NCBI GenBank assembly: GCA_964521625.1
Contig: CAZFSM010000016.1
Span: 1-64,000 of the forward strand
Length of the DNA: 64,000 nucleotides
Direction: 5' to 3'
From: UBA1444 sp964521625
GTDB taxonomy: Bacteria > Bacillota > Negativicutes > UBA1444
Part shown: positions 17,771 to 26,765 of the stretch, piece after piece
Numbering within the stretch: position 1 is the stretch's first letter
How the letters are laid out: each line of letters begins with the position of its first letter
Notes under the pieces: generated by a model
Databases searched by the model: none
Told to the model about the DNA's origin: nothing
Seen by the model: the letters and a program-made list of their open reading frames with translations, nothing else
Program-made: the position numbers and the translations under genes

Positions 17771-19264
17771 ATGCGCGTGGGATTACGCCTGCTCTTTGCA
17801 GTGCTGATTTTGTTCGGCACGTTGGCCGGTTGCAAATCGGTGGATGGGGCGGCGACCTATGCCCAGTTGGGACTGACCGACCAACAGGCGGCTGCCCATC
17901 TGCTGGCCCGTTTCACCTATGGGGCCAGACCGGGTGATGTAGAAAAAGTGGTGCAACGCGGCATCGACAACTGGTTGGACGACCAATTGAAAGCTACGTT
18001 GCCGGAACCCCGCCTCGATGCTCTGCTGGCAGATACTCCGGCTACGCTGCCGACAGGCGAACTCGTCGCCCGCTACCCAACCCGCAACCAACTAGTCACT
18101 GCCGCCCGTCGCGCCGGCGTCCTGCCCAAGGACATGAACCCTGGTACACCGGAAGGTCGCCAGGCCATCGACAAATTCGCGGCGGATCAGGGCATTCGCT
18201 CGCTACAGGAGCTGGTCGACGCGACCTACCGGCAAAAATTGCTGCGGGCAGTCTATGCGGAAAACCAGCTGCAGGAACTGCTGACCGAGTTTTGGTTCAA
18301 CCATTTCAACACTGCCATTCAGGATACCGAGGCCCGGCCACGGATCCTGGCCTACGAACGCGATACGATCCGGCCCCGGGCGCTGGGCAAGTTTGATGCG
18401 CTGCTTGCTGCCACTGCCAAAAGCCCGACGATGCTGCACTACCTCGACAACGCGAACAATCGCGTACGACCGAACCCTGCCGGCGGCAGCAAAGGCTCCA
18501 ACGAAAATTATGCCCGCGAGCTGCTGGAACTGCATACGCTGGGCCTGGGCAACTATAGTCAGCAGGATATCGAAGAAACCGCCCGCGTCTTTACCGGCTG
18601 GGGCGTTGCTACTTATCATCCTTTGGACAAAGACCCCGCCGATGCAGGCGCTCCGGACGGTTTTCTGTTTCGACCGGCCTGGCATGACAAAGGCGAAAAA
18701 ACTGTGCTCGGCGAAAAAATCCTGCCGGCCGGAATCAGAGAAGGGGAACGCCTGCTGGCCCGCCTGGCTGCTCACCCGGCGACCGCCAAACGGATTGCCG
18801 CCAAATTTGCCGTCCGGTTTGTATCGGATGACCCGCCCGCTTCCCTGATCAACAAACTGGCCGGCGTGTTTCAGTCCTCCGGCGGCGATACCCGGGCGCT
18901 GATCCGAACTTTGACCACATCGCGCGAGTTCTGGCAACAGGCGAAAAATCCACAAAAGGTCAAAAATCCACTGGAACTGGCAGCCAGCTCCCTCCGGGCC
19001 ATTGATGCCCAAATATCCGATACCAAAGCGCTGCCGCAATGGCTGGCCAATATGGGCATGCCGCTGTATGGCTGCCAGATTCCGACCGGCTGGCCCGACC
19101 GGGCCGACGAATGGATTACCAGCGGAACTTTGTTTAGTCGGTTGAACTTTCGCCTGGCGCTGGCAACAGGACGTATTGCAGGTATCGGCCCGATAGCCGC
19201 TTCCCCGCCCCCAGGCAAGACCTGGCAGGCAGTACTGACTGCGCCCGCATTTGAACTACGCTAG
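17771..19264 (+). CDS. DUF1800 family lipoprotein
   Basis: 497 residues from the ATG at 17771, with GGGAGG 7 bases upstream. A lipoprotein signal ends at LAGC (about residue 19). The body shows the DUF1800 pattern: AAHLLARFTYGARPGD, FWFNHFNT, ENYARELLELHTLG and a late RVFTGWG. The biochemical role of DUF1800 is unknown, but it is nearly always paired with DUF1501, as here. It is exported and probably membrane anchored. The next gene follows after 12 bases. Confidence 0.87.
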   Translation: MRVGLRLLFAVLILFGTLAGCKSVDGAATYAQLGLTDQQAAAHLLARFTYGARPGDVEKVVQRGIDNWLDDQLKATLPEPRLDALLADTPATLPTGELVARYPTRNQLVTAARRAGVLPKDMNPGTPEGRQAIDKFAADQGIRSLQELVDATYRQKLLRAVYAENQLQELLTEFWFNHFNTAIQDTEARPRILAYERDTIRPRALGKFDALLAATAKSPTMLHYLDNANNRVRPNPAGGSKGSNENYARELLELHTLGLGNYSQQDIEETARVFTGWGVATYHPLDKDPADAGAPDGFLFRPAWHDKGEKTVLGEKILPAGIREGERLLARLAAHPATAKRIAAKFAVRFVSDDPPASLINKLAGVFQSSGGDTRALIRTLTTSREFWQQAKNPQKVKNPLELAASSLRAIDAQISDTKALPQWLANMGMPLYGCQIPTGWPDRADEWITSGTLFSRLNFRLALATGRIAGIGPIAASPPPGKTWQAVLTAPAFELR

Positions 19265-19276
19265 GAGGCCAACGCG

Positions 19277-20491
19277 ATGCTGAATCGTCGTCAATTTTTA
19301 ACGCTCGCCGGCGGCCTGGTGGTCAGCGGCAGTCTATATCCCTTGCTTCGCAATTTACCGGTGTATGCGGCTGCCGCCAATATGACCTTGGTCGTCCTAA
19401 TTCAGCGCGGCGCGATGGATGGCCTGGCCGCTGTCACGCCTTACGCCGACCCGGAAATCTACAAACTGCGGCCACGCATTGCCCTGCCGATTGGTACGGC
19501 GGCGGAAGAAGCCGCCGGCAACAAACTGTTTCGTCTGGATGACCAGTTTGGCCTGCACCCTGCTTTGGCCCCGTTGGCGTCGCTGTTTCGCAGCGGCTCA
19601 CTGGCCGTCGTTCATGGAGTCGGACTGCCGTCAGCCACCCGCTCACACTTTGAGGCTCAGGATTTACTGGAAACCGCCTCGCCAAACGACCGCGGAGCTA
19701 CTGGCTGGCTAAACCGGGCTAACGCCGGTTTTGGCAAACCGGGTCCGCTATCCGCCATCGCCCTGTCTGGTCACATGCCGCGTATTCTGCTGGGACCGGC
19801 GCCTGCCGTCGCCATCTCCAGCCTGGACCAGTTCGGTCTGCGGCTGCCGGCTGGCGCAGCGGCGGACGAGCTCACCGAGCAATATAAAAACGCCGCCAAC
19901 CAGACGCTCCGGCAGGCGGCGATCAGCGGATTTGATGTGGCGCCCAAAGTGCAGCAGGCCTCGCGCCTGCCGACGACCGGCAATTATCCGGGCAACACCG
20001 GCCGGGCGCTGCGCCAGATCGGTCAATTGATCAGGTCCGACCTCGGCGTCAGTTTTGCCGTGGCCGAAAGCAGCGGTTGGGACAACCATACCCAACAGGG
20101 CGCCGCCAGCGGCTCCTTTGCCAACGCGGCCCGCGAACTCGCCCAGTCGATCGGTTCGTTCTGGCATGACCTCGGCTCGAAGCAAGCCAATGTCGTCCTG
20201 GTAACGTTGACCGAGTTCGGTCGCACCGCCTTTGAAAACGGATCAGGCGGCACCGACCACGGCCGGGGTTCGGTGGCGTTCGTGCTTGGTGGCGGCGTCA
20301 AAGGCGGCAAAGTCTACGGCAACGTGCCTGCCGCGCTGACGCGGGACAATCTGGAAGACAAGCGTGACCTGCCGATCACGACCGACGCGCGTGCTGTGCT
20401 CTTCGACATCCTGACCAAACCGATGGGATTCGCGAACACGGCGACCATCCTGCCGGGCTGGCAGAGCGGTGGAATAGGCCTGTTCGGGTAG
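19277..20491 (+). CDS. DUF1501 family exported protein
   Basis: 404 residues, partner of the upstream DUF1800 gene. The N-terminus NRRQFLTLAGGLVVSG is a Tat-like signal (Arg-Arg-x-Phe-Leu). The core has the sulfatase/alkaline-phosphatase-like DUF1501 blocks: IQRGAMDGLAAVTPY, GLHPAL, SHFEAQD, SSGWDNH and GGTDHGRGSVAFVLGG. Metal-dependent hydrolase activity is plausible but unproven. AGGAGG precedes the ATG. The gene lies in one operon with the DUF1800 gene and the following hypothetical protein. Confidence 0.87.
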   Translation: MLNRRQFLTLAGGLVVSGSLYPLLRNLPVYAAAANMTLVVLIQRGAMDGLAAVTPYADPEIYKLRPRIALPIGTAAEEAAGNKLFRLDDQFGLHPALAPLASLFRSGSLAVVHGVGLPSATRSHFEAQDLLETASPNDRGATGWLNRANAGFGKPGPLSAIALSGHMPRILLGPAPAVAISSLDQFGLRLPAGAAADELTEQYKNAANQTLRQAAISGFDVAPKVQQASRLPTTGNYPGNTGRALRQIGQLIRSDLGVSFAVAESSGWDNHTQQGAASGSFANAARELAQSIGSFWHDLGSKQANVVLVTLTEFGRTAFENGSGGTDHGRGSVAFVLGGGVKGGKVYGNVPAALTRDNLEDKRDLPITTDARAVLFDILTKPMGFANTATILPGWQSGGIGLFG

Positions 20492-20523
20492 CGAAAAGCT
20501 TAATATTATTAGGAGGGATTGGA

Positions 20524-21324
20524 ATGAACAAGATGAGTAGATTGACCCTTTACCTTTTGGTCCTGGGATTCATCGCCTTCAGAGTACATTCCGCCGAGGC
20601 GGTCGGGTTTGTCGTCAGTCACAGCGATTTGAAACCGAACTTGGTTGCACCCGCCGGTGAAATCCTGACTGCAACGCCTAAATTGCAGTGGAAGATGAAC
20701 TGGGTCAAAGAATCAAATCCCCAGCCGTCGCCATCACCTCTACGACTTGAGTTTACCGTGATTGTTTATCATAACGATCGTCCGGTCTGGGAATCGCCAT
20801 CAATACAGGGAGTTGCCGGTCAATCAATATATGAGCTGCAACTTCCGTCAGGCGTGGTCGGGCCGGGTAATGGGCCTGCTGAAGATTTTGTCTGGCAGGT
20901 TGTCGCCCAATTTTACAACGGGACGATCCCGGGACGAAAAAGCATATCCGATATGAAACTGTTTCAGATTCGCGGCGGTTGTTCGGCGCCGATTCAGGTT
21001 GGAAAATATAAAGACGGTCCGCCGAATCCAAATAAAAATAACGGCCTGTTTACGTTGGTTTCTGAGCCTGGCGTTTTGATTTCGGCATATTCGAAGGAGA
21101 ATCCTAAACTGCTTTTGACGCAGTGTCGAACCGACGGCAACGGAGAATGCACTGCCCGTTTCGCAATATGCCCGCTGGCCCCCGCATCGCCACGACTAGC
21201 AGAGGGGCTTTGGGCGCCTGCTTCGTCGGTACTTTGGCGCGTTGAGAAAGCAGGACACCGGTTGTACGAAGCAATGTACAACGCGCAGACCGGAAAGATG
21301 CGTTTATCGTTAGTTGCCAATTAA
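20524..21324 (+). CDS. Hypothetical secreted protein
   Basis: 266 residues that I do not recognise. A clear signal peptide (about residues 1-26, ending SAEA) implies export. The middle has an immunoglobulin-like beta-rich look (LRLEFTVIVYHNDRPVWES), and Cys residues late in the protein could form disulfides. The end MRLSLVAN has no anchor. AGGAGGGATTGGA lies before the ATG. It follows the DUF1501 gene by 32 bases and is probably the last gene of that operon. Confidence 0.75.
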   Translation: MNKMSRLTLYLLVLGFIAFRVHSAEAVGFVVSHSDLKPNLVAPAGEILTATPKLQWKMNWVKESNPQPSPSPLRLEFTVIVYHNDRPVWESPSIQGVAGQSIYELQLPSGVVGPGNGPAEDFVWQVVAQFYNGTIPGRKSISDMKLFQIRGGCSAPIQVGKYKDGPPNPNKNNGLFTLVSEPGVLISAYSKENPKLLLTQCRTDGNGECTARFAICPLAPASPRLAEGLWAPASSVLWRVEKAGHRLYEAMYNAQTGKMRLSLVAN

Positions 21325-21517
21325 TTTATTCTATAACCTTGGGAACGCGCCACATCCGGATAGTCTGGCTTTGTTCCTGACACTACTGCAGGCTAGCGCG
21401 TTATACCAGAGCCACCCTTGCTGCTCTCGCCTGAACGATTCATGATTCCATTCGGGTGCCGCCGCATTATGCACACCTTCAAACCTGCAAGTTGGCATAC
21501 CAGTTGGCTGTCCCATC

Positions 21518-21709
21518 CTAGCCCCCGGCTATAGTAAACATGCCGCCAACCGTAACGGACGACGCCAACCGGTCGTCTTTTACGGTTTTACTTTCGCCGT
21601 GAATCGCATTGACGTTCGTCCGTGGCAGATCATGAAAAACATGCAGCCAACCGCCGTGAACCAGCCATTCGTCCAGCGCCCGGCGTAAAAATACCGAAAC
21701 CGACAGCCT
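21518..21709 (-). pseudogene. Probable coding remnant in a 549-base gene-free stretch
   Basis: The interval 21325-21873 has no intact gene. On the minus strand 21709-21518 is open and reads like real protein (RRALDEWLVHGGWLHVFHDL, later ASSVTVGGMFTIAGG). It has no start or ribosome binding site and begins right after a stop. The pattern is vaguely like the end of a beta-barrel or autotransporter protein; the identity is not established. The rest of the gap shows nothing beyond the upstream region of the next gene. Confidence 0.35.
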
Positions 21710-21873
21710 TCATGGCCATCAATTTCGGTTGCTTCAGCAATCGGGTATCGATATTGTCAAGAATGCAAATGCTGCAAAATTACGATATTTACTAACTTTA
21801 TCAAGCAATAGCAGGAATATTCGGAGTGACATAGAAGAAACTTCGTGAATGATTTGCATAGGGGGCAACGAGG

Positions 21874-22665
21874 TTGTTTGAGCCCAAGAAAGTAATGATC
21901 ATCGACGATTCAAAACTAGTCCGAATGACTATCCGCAAAATTTTGGAGTATTACAGAGTTGCAGTCGTTGAACTTGATCGGGTTGAACCGCTATTGGAAG
22001 ATCCTTGGCGGGCTCGCGACATCCAGTTGCTCATCCTAGATATCAACCTCCCCGGTATTGACGGCATTACTGCATTGCAAACCATGCAACACAACGAAGT
22101 CTTAAAAAATTTACCTGTAATGATACTAACAGCTATATCGGATCGCCCTACCGTGTGCAAAGCAATAGCGCTCGGCGCCGTAGAGTTTTTGACCAAACCA
22201 ATTATTCGCGAAGATCTGATCAGTCGAGTGGAAAATCTGATTGGCCCCTTAAATGACGGCGTACGAGACTGTATCAGTAATGAAATTAATAGAGCCAAGC
22301 GCGGCGGCACTGCACTCTCGATAATCATGATCACTTTCGAGAACTCAACGCCAACTCGCATTTTTCGTGAAACACAGACGCAACTCCAAGGAATCTTGCG
22401 CAGTATTGATACCGTGCTAGTTTCCCGCGAACGCGCTATCACCGTTGTATTACCTGTTACTGAACGAAAAGGCAGTTTAATCGTCAGCAAAGCAATCATC
22501 GATGCAATCGAAGGACGAAAAGATGTTACGATCAACTTTTTCCTTTCCCAAGCTGTCTATCCCCATAACGGAGATTCCGTCGATGCACTGCTTACGTCGC
22601 TAAAGGAAGAAGAAATTGATACGATAAATAAAGGCTGGTTTTCACAAAATGCGATCAAAGCTTGA
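21874..22665 (+). CDS. Response regulator with degenerate GGDEF-like output domain
   Basis: 263 residues. A receiver (about 5-122) has IDDSKL, phospho-acceptor ILDINLPGIDG, a Thr in LTAISD and Lys-Pro in LTKPII. Residues ~140-250 resemble the back half of a GGDEF fold (SQAVYPHNGDSVDALLTSL), but no GGDEF motif is present, so cyclase activity is unlikely. The start is TTG at 21874 with AGGGGG 8 bases upstream. It overlaps the DUF1624 gene by 17 bases. Confidence 0.8.
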   Translation: MFEPKKVMIIDDSKLVRMTIRKILEYYRVAVVELDRVEPLLEDPWRARDIQLLILDINLPGIDGITALQTMQHNEVLKNLPVMILTAISDRPTVCKAIALGAVEFLTKPIIREDLISRVENLIGPLNDGVRDCISNEINRAKRGGTALSIIMITFENSTPTRIFRETQTQLQGILRSIDTVLVSRERAITVVLPVTERKGSLIVSKAIIDAIEGRKDVTINFFLSQAVYPHNGDSVDALLTSLKEEEIDTINKGWFSQNAIKA

Positions 22666-23341
22666 ACCGCCCCGCGTCTGGCAAATCGATTTATTTCGCG
22701 GAGTCGCCATCTGTTTGATGGCGTCCTTCCATTTTGTATTTGACCTGAATTATTACTGGGATTACCCGGTAAGCTATCAGAGCGGTTTTTGGTATTTTGT
22801 CGGCAAACTGTCAGCGATCCTTTTTACGTTCATCGCCGGAGTTAGCGCTAGCCTGAGTTCTCGCCATATTCGCCGGGGCCTGGTGGTGCTGGGCTGGGGT
22901 CTTGCGATTACACTGGCGACCTATCTGCTTGATTCGCAGACCTATATCCGGTTCGGCATCCTGCATATGCAGGGCAGTTGCATGCTGCTGTTCCCTTTGC
23001 TTAAGAACCTGCGTCCCGGCTGGCTCGCTACGGCGGGAACCGTTGTGTTCTTCTCCGGCAAATGGACGGCCCAACTGACCGGGCCGGCTTTTCTGCTGCC
23101 GTTTGGCGTAATGCCGACCGGGTTCCAGTCACTCGATTATTATCCGCTACTGCCTTGGGCCGCCCTGTTCCTCTACGGCGCAGCGCTTGGCAAAGTTGTT
23201 TTCGGCGCTCATGCACCGCAGCCTCAACCGCAGCCATTATGGGCGCGGCCGTTTAGCCTGGCCGGCCGCCACTCGCTGACAATCTATTTGCTGCACCAAC
23301 CTGTGCTGATAGGGTTGCTGTGGCTTGGGCACAAGTTATAG
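22649..23341 (+). CDS. DUF1624 / heparan-alpha-glucosaminide acetyltransferase-like membrane protein
   Basis: 230 residues, with about six to seven membrane helices. The opening RVWQIDLFRGVAICLMASFHFVFDLNYY and the closing SLTIYLLHQPVLIGLLW are the DUF1624 signature, related to membrane acyltransferases that modify sugars. The acceptor is unknown, possibly a cell envelope glycan. It starts inside the end of the response regulator gene, so the two are translationally coupled. Confidence 0.85.
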   Translation: MRSKLEPPRVWQIDLFRGVAICLMASFHFVFDLNYYWDYPVSYQSGFWYFVGKLSAILFTFIAGVSASLSSRHIRRGLVVLGWGLAITLATYLLDSQTYIRFGILHMQGSCMLLFPLLKNLRPGWLATAGTVVFFSGKWTAQLTGPAFLLPFGVMPTGFQSLDYYPLLPWAALFLYGAALGKVVFGAHAPQPQPQPLWARPFSLAGRHSLTIYLLHQPVLIGLLWLGHKL

Positions 23342-23521
23342 AAACCGCAATGCCGCTAAAACCCATGATGATTTCACAAGTCTGTAAAAGCAGGAATGGA
23401 TAAGTCCCCTCTTGAATAAATATACTATTCCGGAAATTTTGAAGTCGATAGAAATGCTACACCCTGAACTATAAATGCAATAATCGCAGGACAACAAGCA
23501 AAACAGGAGGGGGCATCCTCT

Positions 23522-25525
23522 ATGAACAGAAATAGTCTTCAGTTCCGGGTCCTGTTTGGAGTTACGATTAGCCTCGTTTCCGTCGCCGTTTTGATTGCTG
23601 GTTTTTCGCTCTATACCACCCAAGATTTCCTCCAGAAAAATGCCCGTCGGGACTCGCTTGATCGCTATCAGGGAATGACGCATATGCTGGAAATATTTAA
23701 AACGAATGCACAAGCGCACGCACAATCTTTGTCGCGGAACCCGCAGATCATCGCCGCCGCGCAGCGCCGTGACGCCCAGGCGTTGTTCGCCATTACCACG
23801 CCGCTGATGAAAGATGGAAAACTGGACTATATGGTGATTACCGATCCAAAAGGATTCGCGATTATTCGAACCCACGAACCGGGGAAAATACCCAAATCTG
23901 ATGACAGTATCGCCAATCAGGTCAATGTTAGCCAAGCTATCGCTGGCAAATCCTTTGTCGGCATCGAAGAAGGCAAAGTGGTAAAGCTTTCCGTGCGGGC
24001 AGGCGCGCCGCTTTATGACGACAAAGGCCTGCTGGTCGGCGTGCTGTCAACCGGCTATGTGATCAGCCAAAACGATATCGTCGACAGTGCAAAAAAAATG
24101 TTTGGCGCTGAATTCACCTTGTTCCTGCAAAACCAACGCGTCGCCACTACGTTGGTAAAACCAGACGGCAATCGACTAACTGGTACGACACTCGACAATG
24201 CAGCAATTCTACAAAAAGTGCTGGCCGAAGGCCAGGTGTTCGTCGGCGCCAACCGCATCGAAGGCAAAAACTATACGGTTGCCTACGGTCCCTTGATCGG
24301 CGCCAACGGCAAAGCGATCGGTTTGATTTTCACCGGGATTCCCATGTCGTTGATCGATCAAGTAATCAGCGAACTAACGCTGCGAATCAGCGTAGCATCC
24401 GTCGGCATATTGATAATCGTGATCCTGGTGTCGGTTTTCTTTACCCGCCGCCTGCTTAAGCCGCTATATCTGATTTTGGAAAAGATCCTCGCCGTGGCGG
24501 GAGGCAAACTGGATGTGTCGCCGCTCACGTTGCGCAGTAAAGATGAAATCGGTCAGTTAGCCCAGGCCTTCAACACTATGTTGGCCAACTTGCGTCACCT
24601 GATTGGTCAGGTCTCGGCTTCTGCCGATCAAGTGGCAAATTCCGCCGAAGAATTGACAAGCAGCGCCGATCAATCGGCATTAGCGGCAGGGCAAGTCGCC
24701 GACTCGATCACCGAAGTTGCCGCAGGCGCCGAAAAACAATTTGTCGCTGTCAATGCAGCCTCCAGCAACATCACGCAGCTGTTTAACGGCGTTGAACAAA
24801 TCGCGGCGAACACGCGGGCGATGGCCGCAACTTCCGACACTGCAGCCAACGCGGCGCAAGCCGGCGGCAAAATGGTTGCACAAGCGATTCGGCAAATAAC
24901 CAATATCGAGAATACAGTAACAGGCATAGCCCAAGTCGTCCAAAAACTTGGCGAACGCTCCCAGGAAATCGGCCAGATCATCGTTACAATCTCCGGCATT
25001 GCCGGACAAACCAACCTGCTGGCGCTCAATGCAGCCATTGAAGCAGCTCGCGCCGGTGAGCAGGGTCGAGGTTTTGCGGTCGTTGCGGAAGAAGTTCGCA
25101 AACTAGCTGAGCAGTCCGAACAGGCCGCCCAAAAAATTTCTGAGCTAATTGGCGAAATTCAGGCCGACACTACAAAGGCTGTTGCCGCGATGGACAATGG
25201 AACCCGCGAAGTCAAGGCCGGCACCGAGATTGTTACCGCAGCCGGCGGATCATTCAATGAAATAACTGCGCTAGTTAACCAGGTTTCCCGCCAGGTCGCC
25301 GAAGTATTAGCCAAAATCCAGACAATGGCTAACAGCAGCAACCAATTCATTGCCTCAATACACGAAATCGACCAAATCAGTAAAGGAACAGCCGACCATA
25401 GCCAAACCGTGTCGGCTGCGACCGAAGAACAATCCGCCTCAATGGAGGAAATCGCCGCAGCCAGTCAGGCTCTGACCAAAATGGCCGACGAACTGCAAAC
25501 AGCAGTGCGTGCGTTTAAGCTGTAA
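23522..25525 (+). CDS. Methyl-accepting chemotaxis protein with extracytoplasmic Cache domain
   Basis: 667 residues. Membrane helix (about 8-30), single-Cache-type sensor (about 35-280, with DYMVITDPKGFAIIRTHEPGK and the GAPLYDDKGLLVGVLSTGY fold signature), second helix (about 290-312), HAMP (about 312-365) and a signalling coiled coil. The hairpin tip GQTNLLALNAAIEAARAGEQ is present. It senses a small ligand outside the membrane and signals to CheA/CheW. AGGAGGGGG lies upstream of the ATG. A bidirectional terminator follows. Confidence 0.93.
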   Translation: MNRNSLQFRVLFGVTISLVSVAVLIAGFSLYTTQDFLQKNARRDSLDRYQGMTHMLEIFKTNAQAHAQSLSRNPQIIAAAQRRDAQALFAITTPLMKDGKLDYMVITDPKGFAIIRTHEPGKIPKSDDSIANQVNVSQAIAGKSFVGIEEGKVVKLSVRAGAPLYDDKGLLVGVLSTGYVISQNDIVDSAKKMFGAEFTLFLQNQRVATTLVKPDGNRLTGTTLDNAAILQKVLAEGQVFVGANRIEGKNYTVAYGPLIGANGKAIGLIFTGIPMSLIDQVISELTLRISVASVGILIIVILVSVFFTRRLLKPLYLILEKILAVAGGKLDVSPLTLRSKDEIGQLAQAFNTMLANLRHLIGQVSASADQVANSAEELTSSADQSALAAGQVADSITEVAAGAEKQFVAVNAASSNITQLFNGVEQIAANTRAMAATSDTAANAAQAGGKMVAQAIRQITNIENTVTGIAQVVQKLGERSQEIGQIIVTISGIAGQTNLLALNAAIEAARAGEQGRGFAVVAEEVRKLAEQSEQAAQKISELIGEIQADTTKAVAAMDNGTREVKAGTEIVTAAGGSFNEITALVNQVSRQVAEVLAKIQTMANSSNQFIASIHEIDQISKGTADHSQTVSAATEEQSASMEEIAAASQALTKMADELQTAVRAFKL

Positions 25526-25581
25526 GACTAAAACAGTTGTGCCCTGACGCAGTTTGGGAAAAACTGCTCTGCCGCAAACGA

Positions 25582-25635
25582 AAAAGGAACGCTTGTCCAT
25601 CAATTTTACTTTGATGAACAAGCGTTCCTCTTTTT
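25582..25635. terminator. Bidirectional terminator between the chemoreceptor and double-cupin genes
   Basis: A stem of AGGAACGCTTGT and ACAAGCGTTCCT, extended by CATCAA/TTGATG pairing, is flanked by A-run and T-run. It serves both converging genes. Confidence 0.9.
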
Positions 25636-25664
25636 CAACAACTGATTGCCTGCGGTCAAGTAGC

Positions 25665-26558
25665 TTATTCGAGGAAGTTGGTGTCGCCGCCCGGCGGGAT
25701 CAGCGGCGTAAAAATAGAAACAAATTTCAAATCGCTGGTTCCTTTCACTCGCGTAGAGTGAACGATGCCACGAGGATTGACGTGAACATCGCCGGCTTTG
25801 ACCGGCATCCACTCGCCATTGACCATTATTTCTCCGCTACCGCCCAGCACGACAACCACTTCGTCTGTGGTCGCGTGGAAGTGCGGTGCGACATACGTTC
25901 CTTTACCTGCATCGCGAATCATCACGACCGCACGCGGCGAAGTGAAGATCGTTTTACTGGCGATTTTCGCTTCTTTCGGCTTGGCCGCCGCAGCATACCA
26001 CTCATCATAATTCACCACGATCGCTTGCTCCGGCGAAGCATCCATCAAACCTTGGGGAATGTTGGGGGCTTGACCGTCTTTGAGGAAATTGGTGTCGCCA
26101 CCAGCAGGGATCAGCGGCGTGAAAACGGAAATGAACTTCAGGTCGCTGGATTTTCCCACAGCCGTCGCATGAATGTTACCGCGGGGATTGACGTGAACAT
26201 CGCCGGCTTTGACCGGTGTCCAGACGCCATTGAGTAGAATTTCGCCGCTACCGGCCAATACGATGACGACTTCATCGGTTGTAGAGTGGAAGTGCGGTCC
26301 GATATTGGTTGCTTTTCCTGCGTCACGAATCATCACGACCGCGCGCGGTGAGCTGAAAATCGTTTTGCCGACAATTTTGGCGACTTCCGGTTCGGCATTG
26401 TTGGCATACCAGACATCGTAATTGACCAGAACCGCTTTGTTTGGCTCGGAATCGACCAATCCAACAGGAACGACGGGTTGTGCGGAGCAGGTGACAGCGC
26501 CGACTAGCAGCAGGACTCCCAGTAACAAGGCGAACTTCTTTTGCAACGTGTTGTCCAA
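25665..26558 (-). CDS. Secreted tandem-cupin protein
   Basis: 297 residues: a signal peptide (about 1-25, ending TCSAQP), then two cupin domains of ~130 residues that are close copies of each other. Each contains VVMIRDAGK, PHFH...TTDEVV and a V.AGDVHVNPRG second motif, so both metal sites look intact. They arose by internal duplication. The function is unknown. The TTG at 26558 abuts AAAGGGG; the TTG at 26546 is better spaced and could be the true start. It is transcribed toward the chemoreceptor terminator. Confidence 0.8.
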   Translation of the reverse strand: MDNTLQKKFALLLGVLLLVGAVTCSAQPVVPVGLVDSEPNKAVLVNYDVWYANNAEPEVAKIVGKTIFSSPRAVVMIRDAGKATNIGPHFHSTTDEVVIVLAGSGEILLNGVWTPVKAGDVHVNPRGNIHATAVGKSSDLKFISVFTPLIPAGGDTNFLKDGQAPNIPQGLMDASPEQAIVVNYDEWYAAAAKPKEAKIASKTIFTSPRAVVMIRDAGKGTYVAPHFHATTDEVVVVLGGSGEIMVNGEWMPVKAGDVHVNPRGIVHSTRVKGTSDLKFVSIFTPLIPPGGDTNFLE

Positions 26559-26703
26559 CCCCTTTACAAATTATTATAGTTAAGTCTTCTGGACGAGAAA
26601 TACATTTCCTGGTAAAACAAGAAAATTCCGTCACTTTTTATATTTACATAATTGACTAGGTGCTTTGCTTCATGGATTTAGATGTGCTTGGCAACACAAA
26701 TAA

Positions 26704-26748
26704 AATACCTGCTGATTCCAGTCACTCGACTAGAATCAGCAGGTATTT
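26704..26748 (-). terminator. katG terminator
   Basis: AATACCTGCTGATTC pairs with GAATCAGCAGGTATT, followed by a T-rich run on the minus strand, just past the katG stop. Confidence 0.88.
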
Positions 26749-26765
26749 TGCTCTATCCGCCCTGA

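Noticed and set aside
21331..21516. 61-codon minus-strand frame
   Set aside because: Basic, low-complexity translation without ribosome binding site; adjoining frame looks more like real coding remnant.
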